Shown here: in pieces, positions 1-10,047 of the stretch | How the letters are laid out: every line of letters starts with the position of its first letter | Position numbering within the stretch: position 1 is the first letter of the stretch | Assembly: GCA_004194705.1 (NCBI GenBank) | Contig: SADC01000047.1 | Coordinates: forward strand, 1-64,000 | Reading direction: 5' to 3' | Length of the DNA stretch: 64,000 bases | Source: Ditylenchus dipsaci | Taxonomy: Eukaryota > Nematoda > Chromadorea > Rhabditida > Anguinidae | Translations under genes and position numbers: made by a program | Notes under the pieces: generated by a model | The model's input: only the letters and a program-made list of their open reading frames with translations | Database searches by the model: none | What the model was told of the DNA's origin: nothing

Positions 1-376
1 TTCGTAAACTAACTCTTCAAATATCTCGTTTTTTCGTAGGAAATATGCAGAAATCTGATATTTACGTCTCTATGCCAACTTTTGCGAGGAACAAGATGCA
101 CTTTTCAGATTTTCAAAAAAAATTCAAAAATATTAATAAAATTTAAAATTAAACCCTAAACTAACTGTTAGTTTAGTTTGAATAGTTAGTTAAACTATTT
201 GCCTTAACTAACAGTTATTTAAGGTTTAATTCGATTTTACTAATATTTTTTGAATTTTTTTTGAAAAGGTGAAAAGTGCACTTTCCTCTCGCAAAAAAGT
301 TTGGCATAGAGACGTAAATATCAGATTCTGCATATCCTACCGGAAAACGAGATATTGAAGAGTTAGTTTACGAAAC
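1..376. repeat. Palindromic foldback element, left edge cut by window
   Basis: The first bases (TTCGTAAACTAACTCTTCAA) recur as reverse complement near 355-376, and the arms stay complementary inward through the TTTACGTCTCTATGCCAA block (61 and 301) to a centre near 190. No coding potential is seen. Family unknown; because the element starts at base 1, its target duplication cannot be read. Confidence 0.75.
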
Positions 377-480
377 TAACATTTAGGGTTAGTGGAGTGT
401 GTTAGTGTAAGGGGTATTTCGAAAACACTGCTGGCACCGGTTCATTCAAGGTTCACAAATGTTTTATACAAGGTTTAAAT

Positions 481-697
481 TAAACATCGACAAATTTTGT
501 CGAAAGTTCTAGTCCCTCTGGGGGTGTTTTAATTTACTTTTTAGTAAGTGTTTTTGACTTTTAGGTCCAAAAATCATTGAGTAATCGATGTTAACCGTTT
601 CCAAGCACTGCTGTGCTGTCATCAACTGCTCAATTTGCGATTTTGGCAAATGATCATCAAATTAAAGGAAACCAGCCAAAATGACGCGTACTAGAAC
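481..697 (+). repeat. Left half of a dispersed repeat split by the hAT insertion at 698
   Basis: This stretch matches, in reverse orientation, about 34090-34385, for example the words for CGACAAAATTTTGTCGAAAG/TTCTAGTCC and GGCAAATGATC/CCAGCCAAAATGA. Its continuation is found at 3232-3560, so the repeat was one piece before the element at 698-3231 landed in it. Confidence 0.65.
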
Positions 698-1329
698 CAG
701 TGTTTCCAAAACACAGAAACTGAAGTAAGAACATAACAGAAGTACACATAAAACAGAATTTTTCGAAACAGAAACAGAACAGAATTCTGTTCTGTTTGTT
801 TGAAAAACAAGAAACATAACAAAGTCTGTTCTGTTTCTGTTGAAAACAAAACAACAGAATTCTGTTTCTGTTTTGAACAGAAACATACAGAATTCTGTTC
901 TGTTTCTGTTGAAAAAATTCTGTTTTTCTGTTCTGTTCTGTGATGTTTAATTTATGCGTAGAATCGGTGTATTCCCGATAACCAAAAAGAACCACTCTGT
1001 TTTTCTGTTTTATGTGTTGCTTGCCCAAACCAATTCTTTTTTTCGTGACTATTTATTGCTACAAAAGCTTTTTGTTTCGAGCTTCGATGATTATGTTCAT
1101 CTTCAGGGCTAATGTCAAGTACTGCTGAAAGCTCGCCTTTGTCGCATAACATAAGTGTTGTCGGAGCAAATCAGAAGAGAAGTCGTCGTGGTGCAAATTT
1201 GGAGCAACTTCACGGAGGAGGTCGATGCTACGGCTATACAACCGTGATTGCCGAGAATGTAAACAGGTATTCGATTTTTATTCTGTGTCTCATGTCAACT
1301 ACATATTTTTTTTGGCTGTGTTTTCAAGC

Positions 1330-1770
1330 ATCCATCTAGGCAAGCACTCTTTTCGTAGCATTGGAGGAAGAGGCATCCGAACAAAGTCGATCCAGCCATT
1401 TGTAAGTTACTTGTTGTGAACGTCTATTTTTAAGTGTCTATCATATTGTAGGTGGTAGTACCATCCTGAGCGAGTAGAGTGCAACGTCTCAACTATGGAG
1501 CAATCATCGGAGTTGGATGTGTTCCTGGAAGAAATAGCACAAGAGGAGCTCAAGGAATTCAGAATACCAATCAATCGCTACACTCGCCTTGGAGGTTTTG
1601 TCTGTCCAATCGAACCAATCGAACGCGTTTCTCATGGCCGGCTTGGCTACACGAAATCAAAGAAATCGGACTGAGCTGGACCTGTTGTATTTGCAACTTA
1701 TCGTTTATTGCAACTTGTTGTTCGAGAAGAGTGCGAAAGTTGTGATTGCTTTGTCTGCTTTTGTTTCAAT
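1330..1770 (+). pseudogene. hAT transposase C-terminal exons, decayed
   Basis: Two exons can be read. One covers about 1330-1404. The second follows the acceptor near 1452 and encodes EQSSELDVFLEEIAQEEL, then CPIEPIERV, and after a one-base frame change MAGLATRNQRNRTELDLLYL. The last part corresponds to the hAT dimerisation region, where family members read PxERVFSxAGL followed by a short helix. It is close in sequence to the hAT fragment at 4.9 kb (AGLATSKQRNRTEFELL), so both belong to one family. A polyadenylation signal AATAAA lies at about 1769. The GTTTCTC/GTTTTCTC change breaks the frame; this may be real decay or an assembly error. The N-terminal BED finger and catalytic core are not visible. 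Confidence 0.7.
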
Positions 1771-1892
1771 AAAGAGTGTATGTGGTAGGCGAAGTATCAA
1801 CTGTGGGATTGTGGGAGGTGGGTCTATGTGAGTATCTGTTGATCAAAGCGTTTAAGGGAGCAGATGAAAAATCTTTGTGTTGTGCTCCCTCC

Positions 1893-2925
1893 TATGAAAA
1901 AGGGACGTTTGGCCTCTTCAAATGAAAATGGGATGTTTGGCCCCCTCAGCACGTAAAAGAAGCAAATTATTGTCATTATTATCAATATGTTAATCAAAAT
2001 GGTACCTTAAACACGGATTTATAATACCAAGAATGCGATTTTGCTATTCGGAATACCCGTATCGAATCAGGAAAATACCTTTACTACCTGAGGGAACTTG
2101 AGGCTACCATATAAGTATCTTTACCGATGGTGGCAGCAAACACCAATTTTTCTAACCAAACAGCTTCAAAATTCCTATTTTGGTTACTTTAGCATAGCAA
2201 AAACCCATAATTCAAGTCTATCAAGAGTTTTAGTAAGGCATCCTGGTAGTTGTACTTAAATGGTAGATCTTAGGTAGTGGTACCTCTAGGACTACCTCGG
2301 CAGTGATACTCACCTAGTAACATCTTCTTATCAGGTATCCAGGTGGCATTACTTAGTTGGTTAGGGTATTGGAGTTAGAGTTAAGGTTTTTCAAGCATTG
2401 CGAGGTAAATTAGGTATTATGTGTAAAACTAATGACTATACTACACCCTCCAGGTAATAAGGCAATACCTCGTTTCATGCTTTGGTATTGTGATTTTGGC
2501 TTTTAAAATCGACGTCTTTAGCTATTTAACAGTGTTCATGACATGATTTTGGTCAGAATACCGTGGTTTTTAAAATACACTTGCCTAAATATTTTAATTT
2601 TAGAGGTGATACTCTTCCCCGCTGAATATATGGGGGCTTAGCTATCTCATGCTTTTGGTACTGGAGTTTTACAATCGAAATTACACAAAATATTTAATTT
2701 TAGCTCTCGAGACAATGTATTCCCTCTGTGAGGCCTGATAATTCTTTACAAAAAAAGTTACCATTACAACCGCAGTTTTGAATTCGAAATTGAGACATTT
2801 TGAAATTGGTGCACAAATAAGGGTGACCAAATGAGATTGAGGTGGCCAAACGTCCCTTTTTCATAGGAGAGGGCCAAACGTCCCGAGGGGCCAAACAGTC
2901 GCGGGGGCCAAACGTCCGAGTCCGG
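1893..2925. repeat. Foldback nested in the hAT element
   Basis: CCTATGAAAAAGGGACGTTT at the left and its complement near 2850-2870 bracket about 1 kb. The words GGGACGTTTGGCC and GGCCAAACGTCC recur at both ends. The interior contains several TAGGTAxxGGTACC-like words and no convincing reading frame. Confidence 0.6.
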
Positions 2926-3231
2926 TAGCAATCAATGAAATATCAATATAAACTGCTTGACTGTTTGATCACGGAAACAGAACAGAAAATAGAACTTTTC
3001 CATCACATGAACAGAACAGAAGACAGAATTTGTTACATCACAGAAACAGAACAGAAAACATAATTTTTTCATCACAGAAACAGAACAGAAAACAGAAATT
3101 TTCGAAAACAGAAACATAACAGAATTCTGTTATGTTTCTGTTTTCGAAAATTTCTGTTTCTGTTCTGTTTCTGTGATGTAACAAATTCTGTGTCTGTTTT
3201 CAAAATTCTGTTCTGTGTTTTGGAAACACTG

Positions 3232-3560
3232 CTAGGAACTGATATTTTTTGCGATTTCAATTTACATGATATTGTACTGAAAATGACGGCAAGAAGCAGG
3301 GCTACATTTTGAGTGCAAGGTTGCAAATGAGTATGTGAATTAAAATTGGGAAAAAACGTCAGTTACAGGATACTGCCGAAAAGTACTGGTATAGTCCTAT
3401 TGAGGATTTCATCTAATTGGATTTTTATATTTTAGCCCTAACTTTATACCATTTTCCATCTGTATGAAAGCTCAAATGAAAGCCTAGAAGCTTGGTTACA
3501 TTTTGACACTAAACTTATAAATAAAAGGAGAAAAAAATAAGGTCTGCAGCCAGTGGTAAT
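3232..3560 (+). repeat. Right half of the split dispersed repeat
   Basis: Matches about 33740-34090 in reverse orientation, including AAATGACGGCAAGAAGCAGG, GAAAAGTACTGGTATAGTCC and GGTCTGCAGCCAGT. A further partial copy lies at about 21530-21720. Short open frames here are not shared between copies, so no gene is called. Confidence 0.7.
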
Positions 3561-4016
3561 CGAACCTGTGACCTAAGGCGATGCGTATATGAAGTTCCCC
3601 TCCCACCCCTTTGAAGGGCAGGGAAACTTTATATACTCATCGCCTAAGTCACAGGTTAGACTACCACTGGGTGCAAACCAGTGTTTGCACTCACTCTGAT
3701 TTTTGGGCTGTGAGTGAGAGTGAGAATGAAAATATTTTAAGGCAGTGAGAATGAGAGTGAGGATGGAAAAAAGAAAGTGAGTGAGAGTGAGTGAGCTGAG
3801 ATTCTCACTGTGAGTGAGAATGAACAAAATCCAAAAATTTTCAATATTGTATTTGATAAAGACATTAGCATTTTTTTCGATGAATAGTGAACACAGGGAT
3901 GCCATAATGCCGCTAAAAGGCGGCACGTTTTTCACTGAAAAAAGGGAATTTTCGGCGCTACTGTAATATACACCTCCCCCCATCCCCCCCCCTCCAAACC
4001 CTCCTGTAATACATGG
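3561..4016. repeat. Small inverted SINE-like unit and GTGAGA-rich repeat
   Basis: AACCTGTGACCTAAGGCGAT (about 3565) and its complement (about 3640-3660) face each other. The word resembles the B-box side of a tRNA-like unit (ACAGGTTCGA) seen at 33745. It is followed by a GTGAGAGTGAGAATG-type simple repeat (3700-3830) and the partial element end GGCGCTACTGTAATATA with C runs (3953-4000). Confidence 0.45.
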
Positions 4017-4547
4017 CCGATTTTAAATGTTTATTCGTAAGCCCTGTTTCTCAGCTACAATTTGGAATGTCAAACTTAATTTTATGATTATTCTAGGAAA
4101 ATTATGACCATCAAGATAAAAGCGTCGATTTCTAGTCAAAATAAAGGAAAATCCAACGAAAATGACTGTTTAGACACATAAATAATAGCTTTTCTCAAAA
4201 AAATGTTGATGAAAAGATAACATTCAATGCACCATTCGAAAGCTCTTTGATTTCTTTACACAATGACATGTTGACTGCTTTTTTAGAAAAATACAGCGCT
4301 GAGAAACGGACGGTTGAATTTCGACAAGACAAAAAAGGCTAAAAATAAGGCAAAAACAGTGGTTTTTTGTCTTGTCGAAATTCAACCGTCCGTTTCTCAG
4401 CGCTGTATTTTTCTAAAAAAGCAGTCAACATGTCATTGTGTGGTCATAATTTTTCCTAGAATAATCATAAAATTAAGTTTGACATTCCAAATTGTAGCTG
4501 AAAAACAGGGCTTACGAATAAACATTTAAAATCGGCCATAGACATAA
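4017..4547. repeat. Long near-perfect palindrome
   Basis: GGCCGATTTTAAATGTTTAT at the left reappears inverted at the right end (ATAAACATTTAAAATCGGCC). The arms include CCGTCCGTTTCTCAGCGC and TGTCAAACTTAATTTTATG, and the centre is near 4345. The open frame at 4314-4529 is just one arm read through. A related sequence is at 15105-15690. Confidence 0.75.
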
Positions 4548-4830
4548 AATGACGATGAAACATCAATAGAAAAGGATTTGAGTCATCACTTTTTTCCGCC
4601 TCAAAATTTTAGTGCATTTTCAAAAACAATTAAAAAGTTTCTGATTCCTTATCATACATATATGTATTTGTACTCAAAATGTAGCTGAGATTCCGGCGAT
4701 CATTCTTGCTTATATATGTTAAATCAAAGAATGCATGTAGTTGGGAGATATGAAGCAAAATACGCAAAACTTATGCTTGAGTCATCACTTTTTTCCGCTA
4801 CTGTACAAATTACAGTAAACGAAAATTTGA
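4548..4830. other. Non-coding stretch with repeated word TTGAGTCATCACTTTTTTCC
   Basis: The word occurs at about 4578 and 4780. A variant is found at 15460 and 15655 (GATGCAATACTTTTTTCCGC), so this is the flank of a dispersed repeat ending in CCGCTACTGTA. No gene is seen. Confidence 0.4.
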
Positions 4831-4834
4831 GAGT

Positions 4835-5725
4835 TTAACAGTTCGAATTCCGTCCTGTTTCTCTGCTTCGATGTGGCTAATCCTGCTTGAGAGAAAATTC
4901 TTTCGATTGGGCACTTGTCGCTGGGATCGCAAGCACCTCCATAGCCAGCATAGCGATAGGTCTTGAATCCTAGATAAGAATAATGTAAGAATAAAAAGTA
5001 GATACAGAAATTAGACCAACCGTATTAATCAAAGACGCCCAGTACTTCAAAGGATCCATTCCAACTGATGATTTCACTCTATTCAGAGCCTGTTGGATCC
5101 ATGACTTGTCTACTTGAGGCGATTCTGCTTGATTGCGAGCATTCATGTTGTCAGCAGCTATTTTTCCTAGTATTTGCTCCAGAGTATCATTGAGTGTATT
5201 GTTTGAAAGCGCTGCTCTTGGCTGATGTCTCTCTTCATTCGGGATATGAAACAAATCCAGAGATAACAATAAAATCAAGATATAACAATGAGAAAAGTAC
5301 CAAATTACGAATCGCATTTACAGCGACATCAAAGTCTTCATCTGACAAGAGATTTGACGTGTTCGGATCAAGGGCTGCGGCCACAAAGAAAATCGGGTCA
5401 TAGCTGATTGAGTTAGCATTCATCAGCTTGTCAAAGCGTTTAGCAAGCAGTCCCTTTAATTTTGTTCCAATAGCTGATGGAAAATTCACCTGAAAAAAGA
5501 TGGGACCATGAACACAAAAGGCTTTTATTAAATTACTTCAAAGTTTTCCAAAGAAACGTTCATTGCCTTGACAAACCCATAATAACGAGAAATTGTTACA
5601 CTTTTCTCAGCTTGGACACGGGTAAGCACATTTGAGAATATTTTTAACAATCTGTAGATTTCTTTCAGCTCCTGAAGTCAGAAGGGTTATTTACGATTCC
5701 CTCACTGAAATGTCTTTGAACAGTT
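4835..5725 (-). pseudogene. hAT transposase, C-terminal half, decayed
   Basis: Reading on the minus strand from about 5725 down, four exon-like blocks appear. The first holds VQAEKSVTISRYYGFVKAMN (about 5540-5620). The second (about 5310-5489) reads DPIFFVAAALDPNTSNLL, the hAT block around the last catalytic region. The third (about 5030-5235) has SPQVDKSWIQQALNRVKSSV. The last (4840-4970) has MEVLAIPATSAQS and then, one base out of frame, ERIFSQAGLATSKQRNRTEF. IPATSAxSERxFSxAG is the hallmark of the hAT C-terminal dimerisation domain. The frame break sits at a run of C and could be an indel error. The upstream part is cut by the foldback at 5733. Confidence 0.8.
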
Positions 5726-5732
5726 GAACGAC

Positions 5733-6650
5733 ACCCAACTGGCAGGACTCCCCAACTGGCAGCGCCCAACTGGCAGGACTCCCAACTGGCAGCACCCAAC
5801 TGGCAGGACTCCCAACTGGCAGCACCCAACTGGCAGGACTCCCAACTGGCAACACCCAACTGGCAGCCAAATTTTTCCTATATTTCCTAGACAAACAAAT
5901 CATTTTAAACTAGTAACGCTAGAGTTGACCCAAAACTGCGGTTCCGGTTTACCAGTCCTTTTTCGGATCCCGATTCCGGTTCCTGTCCTCATCCAAATAT
6001 CAATTCTAAGCCTAACTCTATCATGATTTTGCTCTTTCTTGGCTGACTTCAAACGCATATTTTCAACTTTTGGAGCTAATTTTTTGTGTTAAATACCAAA
6101 ATAAAAAAACACATGTAAAGCTGCAGCGATTAGTTTCAATAATACGTTTTTGAGACTCCGGTTTTGGTTTCGGCATAAATAAAATTCCGATTCCGGCTGC
6201 GGTTTTTACAAAACTCAAATCCCGATTCCGCTGTTAGCAAAAGTCAAATTCTGGTTCCGGTCCAAATATCGATTTCGAGAAAACACTAAGTAACACTAAG
6301 TTATAGTAACACTAAGTCAAAATGTAAAACAAAACATTAATTCTCACGTAAAATCGTATAGGGAGTTGGGTTTGATAGTACTAAAATTTCGATTTCACAC
6401 ACGCGTACCCGAAAAAAAATTCAGACCAGCGAGGGGATATCCACCTACTCGAAGATACCTACCCCAGAATATTGAGGTACATACCCCAGTCAAGACTACA
6501 AAATTAAAAAAAGGCTGCCATTTGGGAGTCCTGCCAGTTGGGTGCTGCCAGTTGGGAGTCCTGCCAGTTGGGTGCTGCCAGTTGGGAGTCCTGCCAGTTG
6601 GGTGCTGCCAGTTGGGAATCCTGCCAGTTGGGATTTTACCGAACAGTTAA
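5733..6650. repeat. Foldback with tandem-repeat arms (CCAACTGGCAGCA)
   Basis: Left arm 5733-5865 is a tandem array of ACCCAACTGGCAGGACTCC units; right arm 6520-6635 is the same array inverted. The flanks share GAACAGTT (5719 region and about 6643), a likely 8-9 bp target duplication. The loop contains ATTCCGGTTCCGG-type words (5930-6260) and no credible gene. Open frames across the arms only encode repeat peptides. Confidence 0.65.
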
Positions 6651-6714
6651 CCTGATTTTCTGTGTCAGTGTCTCAATTCCGACTTTTTGCGGCAAAATTC
6701 CGATTTGCCCGTTT

Positions 6715-6870
6715 TTTTCTGATAATTATCAACTATCAAGTATCAACTCTCAACTGTTGCAACGTTATCAACTATCAAGTATCAAAAATTTTACTCTCAA
6801 CTGTTGCAACACGTTCACTATCAACTCTCAGTTATCAACTCTCAACTATCAAGTCTCATCTGTTGCAATA
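6715..6870 (+). repeat. Tandem repeat of TATCAACTCTCAACTGTTGCAAC-like units
   Basis: ATCAACTATCAAGTATCAA and CTCAACTGTTGCAAC alternate several times with small changes. The overlapping short frames are repeat artefacts. Confidence 0.6.
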
Positions 6871-7264
6871 GGCCCCAGATATCAGAAATAGGCAACTTTG
6901 TTATTCGAAAATTTAACAATTTTTCAAACACGGCAAGTTATTGTGAACAAAAAGCAGCATTCTCAGGTTTATTGGCGTTAAACGTTTTCGAAGATCCTGC
7001 TATTGAAAAAAGCCGTTCGCTTTCAATAGATCCTCTTGGTCAAATCTTTTTCAGTTTATCTAAACCTCATAACTCTCAGATATTTTATGTATCTAGCAGT
7101 TTTAATGAACATATCTAAAATTTGAGTAGTTTTAGTGGCTAAAATTTATTTGACTAGCTGGAGACCTCCATGATCCAAGTGGACCATATGAATGAACCAT
7201 GTGGACAACAACATGAGAAAATTAGGGCGATCCGGTGACGAATTGACAAAAAAAAGTTAGAAAA
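6871..7264. other. Unassigned sequence
   Basis: Nothing recognisable. A frame at 6900-7118 reads without repeats but resembles no family known to me and has no clear splice context. Confidence 0.3.
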
Positions 7265-7272
7265 AAGATTGC

Positions 7273-8243
7273 GGCGCTACTGTAATATACCCCCCCCCCC
7301 CAAAAAAATCGACCTACTGTCATATACCCCCCCCCCGAAAACCGACTTTTTAGGGATGGTCAAAAACCATTTTTACACAATAATTTCGCCATAAAAGGAC
7401 CAGAAAAGCAATTTAAATGGGATTGCGGGCTGTATTGGGAGGGGAAGGGAATAATATAGGGGCCACTTCTCGAGATGGTTGGTATCCTTAGAGTACTAAT
7501 TCTCTAAGCGTCTAAGGGTACTTTCAAACCCAGGAACTTGTGGTGCAGGCATAAGTATAAGTACTTTTCATGGACCAAGCCAATCAGCGGGGTGGACCTC
7601 GCGGGTTTACACCTTGCCCCAGCACCTTTTCAGTGCTAGGCTGAAATTTTTGATCCTGGGTCTCTGGCCCGGCCTTTTAGAACGAGGGTAAATGCTCTTC
7701 GGCGAAAAAATAAAGATGTTGAACATAGTTTCGAATACTGGGGCCTACCGCATAAATTAACTCTGGTATGCATGTTTTTTCATGCATCCAGAGTCGCTTT
7801 CGAGTGATTTGTGTCTAAGGTATGTGGGTGTGCGCATCTCAACTCCAAGCCCCCTGCGCCCCCGAAGGGGGCGCAGGGGGCTTGAGAGTTAGAGATGCGC
7901 GCACGCACTTACCTTAGACATGATTCCGAGAAGTACACTTGATCATAAAATGCATATAGAGTCTATTTTTGCCACGGCCCGAGTTGAAAAACATGGTAAA
8001 GCAGCTAAAAAAAGTGGCCTCTGTATTATTCCCTTCCCAATACAGCCCATAATCCCTTTTAAACTGCTTTTCTGGTCCCTTTATGGCAAAATTATTGCTT
8101 AAAAATGGTTTTTAGACACTCTTAAAAAAGTCGGTTTTGGGGGGGGGGGGTATATGACAGTAGGTCCGATTTTGGGGGGGGGTATATTACAGTAGCTTTT
8201 TTTGGGGGACGGGGGGGGGGGGTGACTATATGACAGTAGCGTC
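7273..8243. mobile_element. 971-bp inverted-repeat element, GGCGCTACTGT ends
   Basis: Left end GGCGCTACTGTAATATACC, right end complementary (ATGACAGTAGCGTC). An exact 8-bp duplication AAGATTGC flanks it (7265-7272 and 8244-8251). Arms of about 200 bp include poly-C/poly-G tracts and CCATAAAAGGACCAGAAAAG. The interior holds a long GC-rich hairpin around 7820-7915. A sister copy of 972 bp is at 52147-53118. No transposase is present. Confidence 0.85.
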
Positions 8244-8364
8244 AAGATTGCAATACAACTACAACATTACCTTAACTGCAAAAATACAAACTAAGAATAA
8301 GCTTATTGTTCATGGAGTGAATGGACAGACTGAACAGGAAATAAAAAATGTAATTGGAGTCGAA

Positions 8365-8452
8365 TTGTCCTGGGTGGCGAATTTTCCCGGAGGCTAATCG
8401 GCCGGAGGCGAATTGGCCCGGAGGCGAATCGTCCTGGAGGCGAATTGACCGT
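8365..8452 (+). repeat. Short tandem repeat GGAGGCGAATYGNCC
   Basis: Five or six degenerate 15-base units. Probably one arm of a foldback whose partner I cannot see. Confidence 0.55.
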
Positions 8453-8679
8453 GTATCTTACACAACCATTTTTGACTGGCCCTTTTTTACCGGTCCCTTT
8501 TTACAACCCTTTTTACGCAGTAACACTTACTATTGTTTTTTATAGAGCTATTTCAACTTGAATTGCTTTCTAATCATGACAAAATAAATAACTTTTGGTA
8601 GAAACTCTATAAAAATTAGGATTGTAGAAAGAGTCATACTGATATATAGCCCATGCATAACCTCTAATATTAAAAACTA

Positions 8680-8752
8680 CATGGTAGCCTAGTGGGTAAG
8701 GCTGTGGAGGTGCATTACTGGTGCAAAACTTCGATTCCGCCTGGTAACCGAC
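8680..8752 (+). other. tRNA-like sequence (possible SINE head)
   Basis: TGGTAGCCTAGTGGGTAAGG resembles a Pol III A box region and CTTCGATTCCGCC, about 35 bases later, a B box. Acceptor-stem pairing is poor, so this is tRNA-derived at best. Confidence 0.35.
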
Positions 8753-9514
8753 CTACTTTTTGAAGTTTAAATTGGGTAAGATCAGGGCTTCGAATCGTCC
8801 TTTTCAAAAAGATTTGTCCTTTTTTGGCACCCCAAATCTTTTTTTATTTTTGAAAATTCAGTCAAAATCTTTTTTTTTCGCTTCAAAATGGCAACAAGAT
8901 GACCCTTTTAAAATGACCCTTTTACTTCCAATAAATACATTGCGGTGAAAGGAAGAAGATACTTTTTCAAAAAATATTTATAAAATACCACAAATAAAAG
9001 TAAATAATGTATCATGCAGCTGATTTTTAAAAAAAATCAGAATCAGAATCAGATATCGAACAAAGTCAGGTAATCAGATACCAGATGTCAGCTGCAACCC
9101 TGGTGCAAACCCTATTTTAACAAGTTAGGTGTCAAAATGATCCTCCCATTCTTGGCTATCTAACAATATCATGAGCGCAGGGTTGTACACCTAGCGGAGC
9201 TGATTTACTGGCTAAAACCTGCTGAATTTTCGAAAATCGATAGTTTTTGGAGTTTTTATATAACAATTTCAATTTTTTATATTATCTGACTTTTTTCTAC
9301 TAGTCACACGTTTTATACACTGCAATTAGAGGGGGCTACTATTATAGTAAATACGGTAGGTACGCAACCAGGGGACTTGAAAGTACGACCCTAGACGACG
9401 CTTATACGCTAATAAGAGAATTCAACCTAATCATTGAACTTCTGTACGGATTTTTCAACTTGGTTTCTAAGGCTCTATAGACATTCACACGGGAAATTTC
9501 TCCGTAGCAATGTA
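8753..9514. other. No gene seen
   Basis: AT-rich sequence with ATCAGAATCAGAATCAGAT (about 9035) and scattered short frames. I see no domain or splice structure. Confidence 0.4.
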
Positions 9515-9875
9515 CAGGGTGTTTCAAGAAATTCGCACACTTTTAAACTGCCATAATTTTTTGTTCTGATGCGAATTGGAAATTCTGTAAACGCAGATCG
9601 TCTCAGTTATTGATGACAATTTTTTTGGTATATAAAGTCAAAAACACGATTTTCGCTTGGTCCCCCCTGTGGTTTGGGCCCTGGTGTGTAGATGACTTCT
9701 GAGTGGGTAAGGCCGAAACCACAGGGGGGACCAAGCGAAAATCGTGTTTTTGACTTTATATACCAAAAAAATTGTCATCAAAAACTGAGACGATCTGCGT
9801 TTACAGAATTTCCAATTCGCGTCAGAACAAAAAATTATGGCAGTTTAAAGTGCGCGAATTTCTTGAAACACCCTG
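9515..9875. mobile_element. Palindromic MITE, CAGGGTGTTTC ends, TA-flanked
   Basis: CAGGGTGTTTCAAGAAATTC and its complement bracket a near-complete palindrome centred at about 9690, flanked by TA on both sides. The arms contain TTGGTCCCCCCTGTGGTTT. The flanks and end fit a Tc1/mariner-type non-autonomous element. Confidence 0.7.
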
Positions 9876-10047
9876 TATATTACACAATGCTACCTATCTC
9901 CGAGACCGATCCCATGAATAAAATCATGGCAATCTTGCACACGTAAAGAGGAACATCTTACTTTTACAAACAACAACTTTATTATCAGACGATAACATAA
10001 ACAAAGACATTTTTAATTCCAATTGTTTCTCTATATCCTGTCCATAT

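Larger units (their letters stand above)
698..3231. mobile_element. hAT element, CAGTGTTTCC ends, with decayed transposase
   Basis: Ends are CAGTGTTTCCAAAACACAG and its complement closing with GGAAACACTG. The flanks are ACTAGAAC on the left and CTAGGAAC on the right, an 8-bp duplication with one base slipped. The copy of the flanking repeat at 33.7-34.4 kb is uninterrupted at the matching point and serves as an empty site. The subterminal 250-bp arms are built of CAGAACAGAAA-type words that also fold on themselves. Inside are a hAT transposase 3' end and a nested foldback (1893-2925). Confidence 0.75.

Noticed and set aside
952..1241. Minus-strand open frames opposite the hAT remnant
   Set aside because: They lie opposite sequence on the transposase-coding strand, lack a family resemblance and have no splice context; the plus strand explains the region better.
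3573..3983. 136-residue minus-strand frame
   Set aside because: Runs across a GTGAGA simple repeat and an inverted SINE-like unit; composition is repeat-driven.
5665..6650. Several open frames over the CCAACTGGCAG arrays
   Set aside because: They encode purely periodic peptides that follow the tandem arms on both strands.
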